Source: CAZTVF01 sp964616985 (GTDB lineage: Bacteria > Planctomycetota > Phycisphaerae > SM23-33). From it: a stretch of 6,754 bases of DNA. Each line of letters begins with the position of its first letter. Within the stretch, counting starts at the first letter, position 1. This document shows, one piece after another, positions 1 to 5,332 of this stretch. The notes under the pieces are model-generated. The model did no database searches, was not told the DNA's origin, and saw nothing but the letters and a program-made list of their open reading frames with translations. The position numbers and the translations under genes are program-made. The stretch spans positions 1-6,754 of the forward strand of contig CAZTVF010000182.1 of the NCBI GenBank assembly GCA_964616985.1, given 5' to 3'.

Positions 1-2029
1 CCCTCTCGCGGCGGGTGTAGAGCCCCCGATACCATGCCTCGTTCAGTGACAGGAGTTCCGCGAACCCCTGCGATTCCGCGGCCTCCAGCCTGCTGCGGGC
101 CTCTGCAAGAGGATCTTCCGCCTCTGCCCGGGTAACGACGGTGGCATAGACAACGAGTTTGCGGTCTGGCGTCGTCGGCAGGCTCGCGGTCGCCGCCACG
201 CCGGGGACGGTGTCCTTGCGGAAAGGCACCGGCGCGCCCAGCCCGGCCTGCAGGGACGCGAGGGCGATCGCCCCCGCGGCTCCTACGATCTTGGCGACAA
301 GATAGTAGTCGAACCCCTTGGGAAAGGTCTTATCGGCGGCGAACTCCTGGTGGATCCAGAAATAGGCTCCGTCGTGGCCACTCTGGGGATCCAGCAGGTC
401 TCCCAGGGTGTCGCGATGCCGGTACAGGCGCACTGCGAGCGGCCTTGTCAGATTGCGGAGGTCGGCCTGGATCGCGAAGACGTTCGTTTCTCTGCGGGTC
501 AGCAGCACCTGCAGGTCAGCCGTTGCCGCCCCCTTCGCCAGACGCAGCAGGTTGTTGCCATTGTGAAGGGTTGTGGCGACGTGTGGCTGCGCCGCGCCCG
601 CAAAGTCCTCCATCATGAGCAACAACTGGCCGACGGGTTTCTTGCCCTTGGTAACGCCCAGCCCAGCCCGATTGTACACATCCGATTTGCCGAGGCTGAG
701 CACCAGCCGGTCGGGCGTGCCCCACAGGGAAGACTGCACGCGCTCGTTGCTGATGTCTACGCCTTCGCCCACAGGGCCAGTGAAGGCCGGGCCGGGCGGC
801 GCGACCGGAGCGCCCGGGTTGCCCAGGTGGATTTCGCCCGTGAAGGTCCAGCCGTTGGCTCCGAGCGGCCCGTTCCCGAACGCGCCGCCTGATGGGCCTT
901 CCCATCCAAACACCGGCGAGAGCGGCCTGACGAGCTGGAACCGGCGGGCCTGGTCCCACAGGGAAAGTTCGCGATCCCACAGCCGATCCTCGGCAGCGGG
1001 AGCGTCGGCCGGTATCTTCGCCGCGAGAAAGCGTCGAATCGTGTCGACCTCGGACTGCCGATATGTCGTGCCGTCGGTGTGCAGGATGTCGTGGAACCAG
1101 CCGGTTCTCTCGTCTACCGACCCGCCGGGCTTGTTCGACCAGGGGAACTGGCATTGCGTCCTGCCGTTGACCAATCCCCACTGGTAGCAGCCGACGCGCT
1201 CCTTCTGGAAAACGGGGAGATCCGTGTCGAAGCGGCTGCCCATTACCCGCGCCATCCATTCCGTGCAGATGACCGGATAGCCGAGCGCCTTGAGGCCCGC
1301 GATCCGTTTGACCAGCCCGGCGGCGTCGGTGTAGGCATGGAACGTGATGATGTCGGAGTTGGCGATGATCACTTCATTGACAGCTTGGTTGTCGTTCCAG
1401 ACCCCGATGGTGATCGGCCCGGGGGGATTCGCCTCCCGAGCCCAGCCAAATACCTCCTCGAGAAAGGCCGGCGTCCCAGCCGCGGCCACGTTCATCGGCT
1501 CGTTGTAGAGATCCCACACCACCACGCCATCGCGACGGCTGAAGCTGCCCAAGATGTCCAGCACATACTCCCGGAGCCGCGGCCGCTCGGTGGGATCTGC
1601 CGCGAGTGTTCTGCCCAGAGAGGGTGTCCAACTCGGCAGGATCATGCCGGGGACCGGGGCTCTCTGTTTGCCGAGATACGGATCGATCTGAGGCGGTTCG
1701 CCAAAGGCGCAGTCGTCGAACAGGACGGGCATCACCGAAAGCCCGTGCCCTGCAGCGAGGGCCAGGAACCGGCCCAACCGCTCCCGGAACGCCTGCGGGT
1801 CATGCCTCCAGACCAGGTATTGAAGAAACACGCGGGTCGTGTTGTAGCCGATATCCGCCGCCCATCCGAGTTCCCGGTCGATCAGGTTGCAGTCGGCGGC
1901 ATCTTCCTGCCACCATTCGGTCGTGTTACAGGCATGACTGGGCACATAGTTGAACCCGACCAGCCATGGGCTGGACTCATACCACGCGAACGCCTCCTGG
2001 CTCGTCCATCGCGCCAAACCGCTGGACAT
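1..2029 (-). CDS. Two-module glycoside hydrolase: GH5-like TIM barrel plus GH95-N-like domain (3' end outside window)
   Basis: This is probably a retaining beta-glycosidase acting on plant- or algal-type oligosaccharides. The frame is open for 676 codons and leaves the window at its C-terminal side. Residues about 15-345 look like a GH5/clan-A barrel. R66 lies in NTTRVFL, the putative acid/base E177 in WDLYNEP, H231 and Y233 in FHAY, the putative nucleophile E257 in ICTEWMAR, and W284 in YQWGLV. From about residue 350 a second, beta-rich module follows. FGNGPLGANGW (384-394) and SLGKSD (445-450) recall the N-terminal domain of GH95-like or DUF5703 proteins, so an alpha/alpha-barrel may lie beyond the edge. 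The ATG at 2029 is preferred because AGGAG sits 6 nt upstream and an in-frame TGA lies at 2051-2053. No signal peptide is visible, so a cytoplasmic location is inferred. The barrel assignment is firm; the second module and the substrate are not. Confidence 0.85.
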   Translation of the reverse strand, partial: MSSGLARWTSQEAFAWYESSPWLVGFNYVPSHACNTTEWWQEDAADCNLIDRELGWAADIGYNTTRVFLQYLVWRHDPQAFRERLGRFLALAAGHGLSVMPVLFDDCAFGEPPQIDPYLGKQRAPVPGMILPSWTPSLGRTLAADPTERPRLREYVLDILGSFSRRDGVVVWDLYNEPMNVAAAGTPAFLEEVFGWAREANPPGPITIGVWNDNQAVNEVIIANSDIITFHAYTDAAGLVKRIAGLKALGYPVICTEWMARVMGSRFDTDLPVFQKERVGCYQWGLVNGRTQCQFPWSNKPGGSVDERTGWFHDILHTDGTTYRQSEVDTIRRFLAAKIPADAPAAEDRLWDRELSLWDQARRFQLVRPLSPVFGWEGPSGGAFGNGPLGANGWTFTGEIHLGNPGAPVAPPGPAFTGPVGEGVDISNERVQSSLWGTPDRLVLSLGKSDVYNRAGLGVTKGKKPVGQLLLMMEDFAGAAQPHVATTLHNGNNLLRLAKGAATADLQVLLTRRETNVFAIQADLRNLTRPLAVRLYRHRDTLGDLLDPQSGHDGAYFWIHQEFAADKTFPKGFDYYLVAKIVGAAGAIALASLQAGLGAPVPFRKDTVPGVAATASLPTTPDRKLVVYATVVTRAEAEDPLAEARSRLEAAESQGFAELLSLNEAWYRGLYTRRER

Positions 2030-2035
2030 CCCGGA

Positions 2036-2040
2036 CTCCT
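2036..2040 (-). promoter_or_regulatory. Shine-Dalgarno site of the glycoside hydrolase
   Basis: AGGAG on the minus strand, 6 nt before the ATG at 2029. Together with the in-frame stop at 2051-2053 it fixes the start and rules out an N-terminal extension carrying a secretion signal. Confidence 0.75.
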
Positions 2041-2050
2041 TGTGTATGCA

Positions 2051-2092
2051 TCACAGCGCGCACTTCGGGAACACGGCCATCTTTATGCTCAT
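2051..2092 (-). other. 13-codon ORF upstream of the glycosidase; possible sugar isomerase/epimerase remnant or leader peptide
   Basis: On the minus strand the ATG at 2092 opens MSIKMAVFPKCAL and stops at TGA 2051-2053. An AGAAGG Shine-Dalgarno-like site lies 6 nt upstream. The frame is the same as that of the glycosidase starting at 2029. From memory, the block MAVFPKC resembles the opening strand of sugar-phosphate isomerase/epimerase TIM barrels common in planctomycete and Lentisphaerae sugar loci (M-K-L-A-V-F-P-K-C). It could therefore be the stub of such a gene left by a deletion. It could equally be a short leader ORF that couples translation into the glycosidase, or chance. The peptide is too short to decide. 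Confidence 0.35.
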
Positions 2093-2258
2093 GCGCCGCC
2101 TTCTGGGCAACTGGACATGATTGGTACCTGTCAGCGACCGTCGACTTGTGATTCCTGATCGCGGTGCCGCGCCTTTCCGCTTGTCGCCGCCGCACGACTT
2201 GATAATCGAAACGGCCGCTGGACGCAATCGTCTTGGGGCTCAGCAGCCTCCACGGCCG

Positions 2259-3011
2259 CTACTGCATGAACTTGCCTGCGTCGACGACGAGGTTCTGCCC
2301 CGTGATCCCACCGGCGGCGGAACTCAGGAAGAATAGCACGGCCGGGGTGACATGGCGGCTGGCCAGCAGGAACTTGAGCGACTGGGCTTTGAGCAGGTCG
2401 GCCTTGTCCTGCTCCGTGACATGTTCGCGGAGTTGTTTATCGGTCATGATCCAGCCGGGGCTGACGGCATTGGCGCGGATGCCCTCTGGGCCCAGTTCCC
2501 GCGCCAGAGACCGCGTAAAGCCCACGATGCCGCTCTTGGTTGCGTTGTAGAGCGTAAAAGGCTCCAGGCCCAGCATGTAGTTGGTGGTGATGATGTTCAC
2601 CACGCTCTTGCCCGTCCCTGATCGGAGCATCGGCAGAAATGCTCGCGTGTTCAGCAGGAAACTCCGAAGGTTCACTTCCCACATGCGGTCGCAAACGGCC
2701 GCGTCGAGGTCTTCGATGCGGACGCGGTCGTCGATGGCGATGTTATTGACGAGGTAGTCCACCCGCCCGGAGCGGTTACGCACGTGTTCGGCAAACGCCT
2801 GGATCTGATCGGGCGCGGCGAGATCAGCCTGGAAGTAACAGGCATTGGGGCCGATCCGCTTCTGGGCGGCAAGGCCCATTTCCGAACGACGTGCACAGAA
2901 GTGCACCTGCGCGCCTGCGCGGGCCAGTTCGGAACAGAAGTCCAGCCCCAGCCCATCGCTGCCGCCGGTCACAACCGCCACCTTGCTCGAGAACTCGCTT
3001 GGCCAGTTCAT
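2259..3011 (-). CDS. Short-chain dehydrogenase/reductase (classical SDR, sugar- or polyol-type)
   Basis: This is an NAD(P)-dependent oxidoreductase of 250 residues, the normal length for a classical SDR and complete. Visible motifs are TGGSDGLG (15-22, nucleotide binding), D63-L64 (adenine-ring contact position), N114, Y155-x3-K159 (catalytic), SPG (184-186) and a C-terminal GQNLVVDAG. CARRS (39-43) after the second strand suggests NADP(H) preference. Two positions are unusual. The catalytic serine position, 13 residues before Tyr, is T142 (NIITTN), and the NNAG structural motif reads NNIA (89-92). The ATG at 3011 is chosen because GGAG lies 8 nt upstream (3023-3020). A longer reading from 3107 would overlap the preceding gene by 50 bp. 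It follows the MDR dehydrogenase by 46 nt and is probably co-transcribed with it. A KduD/IdnO-like sugar-acid oxidoreductase is plausible; the substrate is unknown. Confidence 0.9.
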   Translation of the reverse strand: MNWPSEFSSKVAVVTGGSDGLGLDFCSELARAGAQVHFCARRSEMGLAAQKRIGPNACYFQADLAAPDQIQAFAEHVRNRSGRVDYLVNNIAIDDRVRIEDLDAAVCDRMWEVNLRSFLLNTRAFLPMLRSGTGKSVVNIITTNYMLGLEPFTLYNATKSGIVGFTRSLARELGPEGIRANAVSPGWIMTDKQLREHVTEQDKADLLKAQSLKFLLASRHVTPAVLFFLSSAAGGITGQNLVVDAGKFMQ

Positions 3012-3019
3012 AGTTGCCG

Positions 3020-3023
3020 CTCC
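3020..3023 (-). promoter_or_regulatory. Shine-Dalgarno site of the SDR gene
   Basis: GGAG on the minus strand, 8 nt before the ATG at 3011. It supports this start over the upstream in-frame ATG at 3107, which lies inside the 3' end of the MDR gene. Confidence 0.6.
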
Positions 3024-3057
3024 GAAGTCGTTGCACAGCAGTCCAGTCCCGCCGGAC

Positions 3058-4089
3058 TCATGGATTGATGACGATCTTGTTCCGCTCCTTCTGGCCCATC
3101 GCTTCAACCGCCTCGTGGATGTCCTTCAACGCGAAGCGGTGGCTGATGATCTCCTCGGGATTCACGATCCCTCGCTCTATTAGTCGGATGGCCGCCTGCA
3201 TCGCCTCCGGCGTCGTGCCGAAGGAACTGTCCATCCTGGCCTCCAGGAAGTGCATCAGTCCACCGTCCAGTTCGAACGTCTCGTGGGTGGTGATGCCGAA
3301 GATGTTCCACCTGGTGCCGCGACGCAACAAGCTGACCATGAGCTTGACGGCCGCGATCGGCCCGGCGGCCTCGATCACTAGATCCGGTCCGGCGGGAAGA
3401 ATGTCATAGATGGTCTTCTTGGCATCGCAGGCACTGGGGTTGACCACATGAGTCGCCCCCAGCCGCATGGCCTGGGCCAGTGCGTAATCGCTCACGTCGA
3501 CGGCGATCAGCCGGCCGGCCCCAGCGGCCTTGGCGATCATCAAGCAGAACATGCCGATCCCGCCGGTGCCGATGACTACCACGTCGTCGCCGAGTTGCAT
3601 CTGACTGTAGTGAATCATGCCTTTCCAGGCCCCGCTGAGGGGCTCGGCCAGGCAGGCTGCGTCGAAACTCACGCGAAGGTCCTTCTTGAACAGCGTGTTG
3701 GCGCCGGTGACCACGTATTCGGCGAAGCTGCCCGGGCGGACGTCCTCAGGGCCGTCGCCGCCGGTGGTGTACGCGTTCTGGCAGTAATGCGTGTTGCCGG
3801 CGCGACACGCATGGCACATGCCGCAATAGCCGCTGGGCTGGATAGCCACCTCGTCGCCCACGGCCACGTTCGTGACGAACGGGCCGACCTCGGCCACAAT
3901 CCCCGCGGGCTCGTGACCGGGGATCAGCGGGAACTTCACGTTCCGCCGGATGCCGTTGATGGCCTTGTAGTCGGTCGCGCAGAACCCGCAGGACTTGACC
4001 CGCACCAGTACCTCTCCGGGCCCGGGCTTGGGGGTCGCAATGTCCTTGAGCACCAGCTTGTCAGAATCTGTCAGTACCGCTGCCAGCAT
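3058..4089 (-). CDS. Zinc-dependent medium-chain alcohol/polyol dehydrogenase (sorbitol/threonine dehydrogenase-like)
   Basis: This enzyme probably oxidises a secondary alcohol of a polyol, sugar or sugar acid with NAD+. It has 343 residues, typical of the family. The N-terminal catalytic domain carries the zinc-1 ligands C37 (GFCATD), H59-E60 (GHEPAG) and, in the EPLS motif, E149. The structural zinc lobe has C89, C92, C95 and C103 with the usual spacing. The Rossmann domain follows with GTGGIG (174-179). D198 at the end of the next strand indicates NAD rather than NADP. Two in-frame ATGs compete (4095 and 4089). GGAG at 4100-4097 is only 1 nt from the first but 7 nt from the second, so 4089 is chosen. 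It is the first gene of the minus-strand cluster, divergent from the regulator and 46 nt ahead of the SDR. Relatives include IdnD, GatD, Tdh and GutB; the sequence alone does not tell which. Confidence 0.93.
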   Translation of the reverse strand: MLAAVLTDSDKLVLKDIATPKPGPGEVLVRVKSCGFCATDYKAINGIRRNVKFPLIPGHEPAGIVAEVGPFVTNVAVGDEVAIQPSGYCGMCHACRAGNTHYCQNAYTTGGDGPEDVRPGSFAEYVVTGANTLFKKDLRVSFDAACLAEPLSGAWKGMIHYSQMQLGDDVVVIGTGGIGMFCLMIAKAAGAGRLIAVDVSDYALAQAMRLGATHVVNPSACDAKKTIYDILPAGPDLVIEAAGPIAAVKLMVSLLRRGTRWNIFGITTHETFELDGGLMHFLEARMDSSFGTTPEAMQAAIRLIERGIVNPEEIISHRFALKDIHEAVEAMGQKERNKIVINP

Positions 4090-4096
4090 CGCCATT

Positions 4097-4100
4097 CTCC
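4097..4100 (-). promoter_or_regulatory. Shine-Dalgarno site deciding the MDR start
   Basis: GGAG on the minus strand. It sits too close to the ATG at 4095 (1 nt) but at a normal 7 nt from the in-frame ATG at 4089, so the shorter protein beginning MLAAVLTD is favoured. Confidence 0.6.
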
Positions 4101-4213
4101 GCTAAACGGGATCACACCCGCCCATTGTCTGTCGGCCTCCGGGCCGCACGAATGGCAGGCCGCTGCCACATACCACCGACACCGAACCTGTGCAAAGCAG
4201 TGCCGCCCTGAAG

Positions 4214-4242
4214 TTGACAGAGCGCTCAGCCGCGTATATTCT
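4214..4242 (+). promoter_or_regulatory. Sigma70-type promoter of the regulator/radical SAM operon
   Basis: A consensus -35 TTGACA (4214-4219) is followed after 17 nt by TATTCT (4237-4242); the overlapping TATATT (4235-4240) would give 15 nt. The AT-rich -10 stands out in GC-rich surroundings. Transcription would start near 4249, leaving a leader of about 30 nt before the ATG at 4280. The rest of the 4090-4279 gap shows only a CGGCC/GGCCG inverted repeat (4133-4146) in the divergent leader. Confidence 0.6.
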
Positions 4243-4263
4243 ATCTGTCATAGATTATAGATA
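4242..4263. promoter_or_regulatory. Candidate operator: ATAGAT repeats and inverted TATCT/AGATA arms
   Basis: An AT-rich tract overlaps the -10/start region of the plus-strand promoter. The outer arms TATCT (4242-4246) and AGATA (4259-4263) are inverted. ATAGAT is directly repeated at 4250-4255 and 4257-4262. ATCTGTCATAGAT (4243-4255) is a 13-bp pseudo-palindrome with one mismatched pair. Placement over the start of the regulator's own transcript suggests autorepression, and its central position could also control the divergent genes. That the encoded regulator binds here is inference. Confidence 0.45.
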
Positions 4264-4286
4264 CGGATGCGATGCAACCATGTCAA
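4258..4286 (-). promoter_or_regulatory. Possible divergent promoter for the dehydrogenase operon
   Basis: On the minus strand a perfect TTGACA (4286-4281) overlaps the regulator's start codon. It is followed after 17 nt by TATCTA (4263-4258), which runs on into TATAAT (4259-4254, 21 nt from the -35). It would transcribe toward the MDR gene with a leader of about 160 nt and would be covered by the same ATAGAT operator. The -10 at proper spacing is weak, so this is a candidate only. Confidence 0.3.
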
Positions 4287-5332
4287 GTGCCGGCGAGCAA
4301 CTGACGGATCGATTGCGGGCGAAGATCGTCCGAGGGCACTGGGAGCCCGGCAAGCGGCTTCCGGGCCGGCCGGCATTGGCGCGCGAAATGGGCACATGCC
4401 TGGGGACACTCCAAGACGCCGTTGCCTGCCTTGTCAAGGAGGGGTTCCTTGAAGTGGGCTCCCGAAAGAAGGGCACACGGGTGGCGGGACATCCGCCCCA
4501 TTTGTCACGATACCGTTTGGTCTTTCCTTTCGGCCAAAAGACCTGGGGGCAATTCTGGCACGCCCTGGAGGCGGCCGCCCGGCAGCGGTCGGGCCCGCGC
4601 CAGGAGTTCCTCCCGTTCTACGGGCTCAGTGGCCACCGCGACATCGCCGACTATCGACGGATCGTTAACGAGGTGCGGACGCGCCAGGTGGCCGGCCTGA
4701 TCTTCGCCTCCAGCGCCGAACAACTTGTCGGAACGCCGCTGTTGGAGCAGCCCGGTCTTCCCCGCGTCGCCATCGCCTCCAAGGGGCAGTTGCCCGGCAT
4801 CCCGAAGGTCCACGTCGATCTCGGCAGCCTCCTGCGTAAGGCTGTCGCACACCTGGCCGAACAAGGACGCCGGCGGATCGCGCTGCTGTGTGCCAGCGAC
4901 GGCACGTCCGTGGTCAGTCTGTTCCGCCAGGCGATGTCCGCGCGGCGATTGGAGGTCCGCGACCTCTGGATCCAGTTCGCCAGCCGCGAGAATCCCCTGG
5001 GCGCCAAACACGTGACTGCACTGCTGCTGCAAAAGGCACGAGACGAGCGACCGGACGGTCTCATCGTGGCCGATGACAACCTGCTGACGGCCGCCAGTGA
5101 GGGAATCGTCCTTTCCTGCGTCGCGGTTCCTAAGGACCTGACGGTTGTGGCGGCCACCAACTTCCCCAACATCGTGCCGTCGGCGGTGGCGGTCACGCGG
5201 ATCGGCTTTGACATCCCGGCGCTACTGGACCTGCTGGTCCTGCGCCTGGAGCAGATTCACCGAGGGCAGAAGGTTCCGGAAGTGACCACGCTGCCGGCGG
5301 TCTCTGCATCAACTGACAAAGGAACATCGTGA
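4280..5332 (+). CDS. GntR-type winged-helix / LacI-type sensor hybrid transcriptional regulator (AraR-like architecture)
   Basis: This is a DNA-binding regulator of 350 residues that probably responds to a sugar ligand. Residues 6-70 form a GntR-family winged helix: LTDRLRAKIVRGHWEPGKRL, then LAREMG, a recognition helix around 40-55, and the wing ending GTRV. Residues about 77-340 look like a LacI/periplasmic-binding-protein sensor. The signs are VAGLIFASS (137-145), PRVAIAS (161-167), the VHVDLGSLLRKAVAHLAEQG block (177-196) and DGLIVADDN (259-267). This is the architecture of the arabinose repressor AraR, although ligand and target here are unknown. The ATG at 4280 is preferred over an in-frame GTG at 4190 because the promoter lies between them and family homology begins just after it. 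Its Shine-Dalgarno is poor. It is divergent from the dehydrogenase genes and overlaps the next gene by one base. Confidence 0.88.
   Translation: MSSAGEQLTDRLRAKIVRGHWEPGKRLPGRPALAREMGTCLGTLQDAVACLVKEGFLEVGSRKKGTRVAGHPPHLSRYRLVFPFGQKTWGQFWHALEAAARQRSGPRQEFLPFYGLSGHRDIADYRRIVNEVRTRQVAGLIFASSAEQLVGTPLLEQPGLPRVAIASKGQLPGIPKVHVDLGSLLRKAVAHLAEQGRRRIALLCASDGTSVVSLFRQAMSARRLEVRDLWIQFASRENPLGAKHVTALLLQKARDERPDGLIVADDNLLTAASEGIVLSCVAVPKDLTVVAATNFPNIVPSAVAVTRIGFDIPALLDLLVLRLEQIHRGQKVPEVTTLPAVSASTDKGTS
5318..5323 (+). promoter_or_regulatory. Shine-Dalgarno site of the radical SAM gene
   Basis: AAAGGA lies inside the last codons of the regulator, 8 nt before the ATG at 5332, which itself overlaps the regulator's TGA. 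An in-frame GTG at 5329 directly precedes the ATG but is the less likely start. Confidence 0.55.

Larger units (their letters stand above)
2030..2258 (-). other. Intergenic region between the dehydrogenase pair and the glycosidase
   Basis: This 229-nt gap between the SDR stop and the glycosidase start holds the 13-codon ORF at 2051-2092 and no other gene I can support. A weak minus-strand promoter is possible: TTGCGT (2227-2222), 17 nt, TATCAA (2204-2199). It would let the glycosidase be transcribed on its own. The inverted repeat CGCGGTGCCGCG (2160-2171) has no T tract after it on the minus strand, so it is not called a terminator. ACGGCCGCT occurs twice (2211-2219 and 2252-2260, the second overlapping the SDR stop codon) and has no evident role. 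Confidence 0.5.

Noticed and set aside
516..1259. 247-codon minus-strand open frame in another frame of the glycosidase
   Set aside because: Out of frame with the conserved glycosidase reading, Arg/Gly-rich and without motifs.
1079..2158. 359-codon plus-strand open frame antisense to the glycosidase
   Set aside because: It lies opposite a frame with a full set of GH5-type catalytic motifs; its translation is Arg/Pro-rich with no recognisable domain. Typical GC-rich shadow.
2160..2171. CGCGGTGCCGCG inverted repeat as a terminator after the SDR gene
   Set aside because: Short stem, tiny loop and no T tract on the minus strand.
2211..2260. Direct repeat ACGGCCGCT (2211-2219 and 2252-2260) as an operator or attachment site
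   Set aside because: Only nine bases, GC-rich and self-complementary at its core, one copy overlapping a stop codon; expected by chance in such DNA.
3012..3107. Longer SDR N-terminus from the ATG at 3107
   Set aside because: It would overlap the MDR 3' end by 50 bp, adds 32 residues before the normal SDR start, and a better Shine-Dalgarno precedes 3011.
3448..4260. 270-codon plus-strand open frame across the MDR gene and the divergent promoter
   Set aside because: It is antisense to the zinc-ligand-bearing MDR frame and its translation resembles no family.
4190..4279. Longer regulator from the GTG at 4190
   Set aside because: The best promoter and the operator-like repeats lie downstream of this GTG, and the added residues are not part of the GntR domain.
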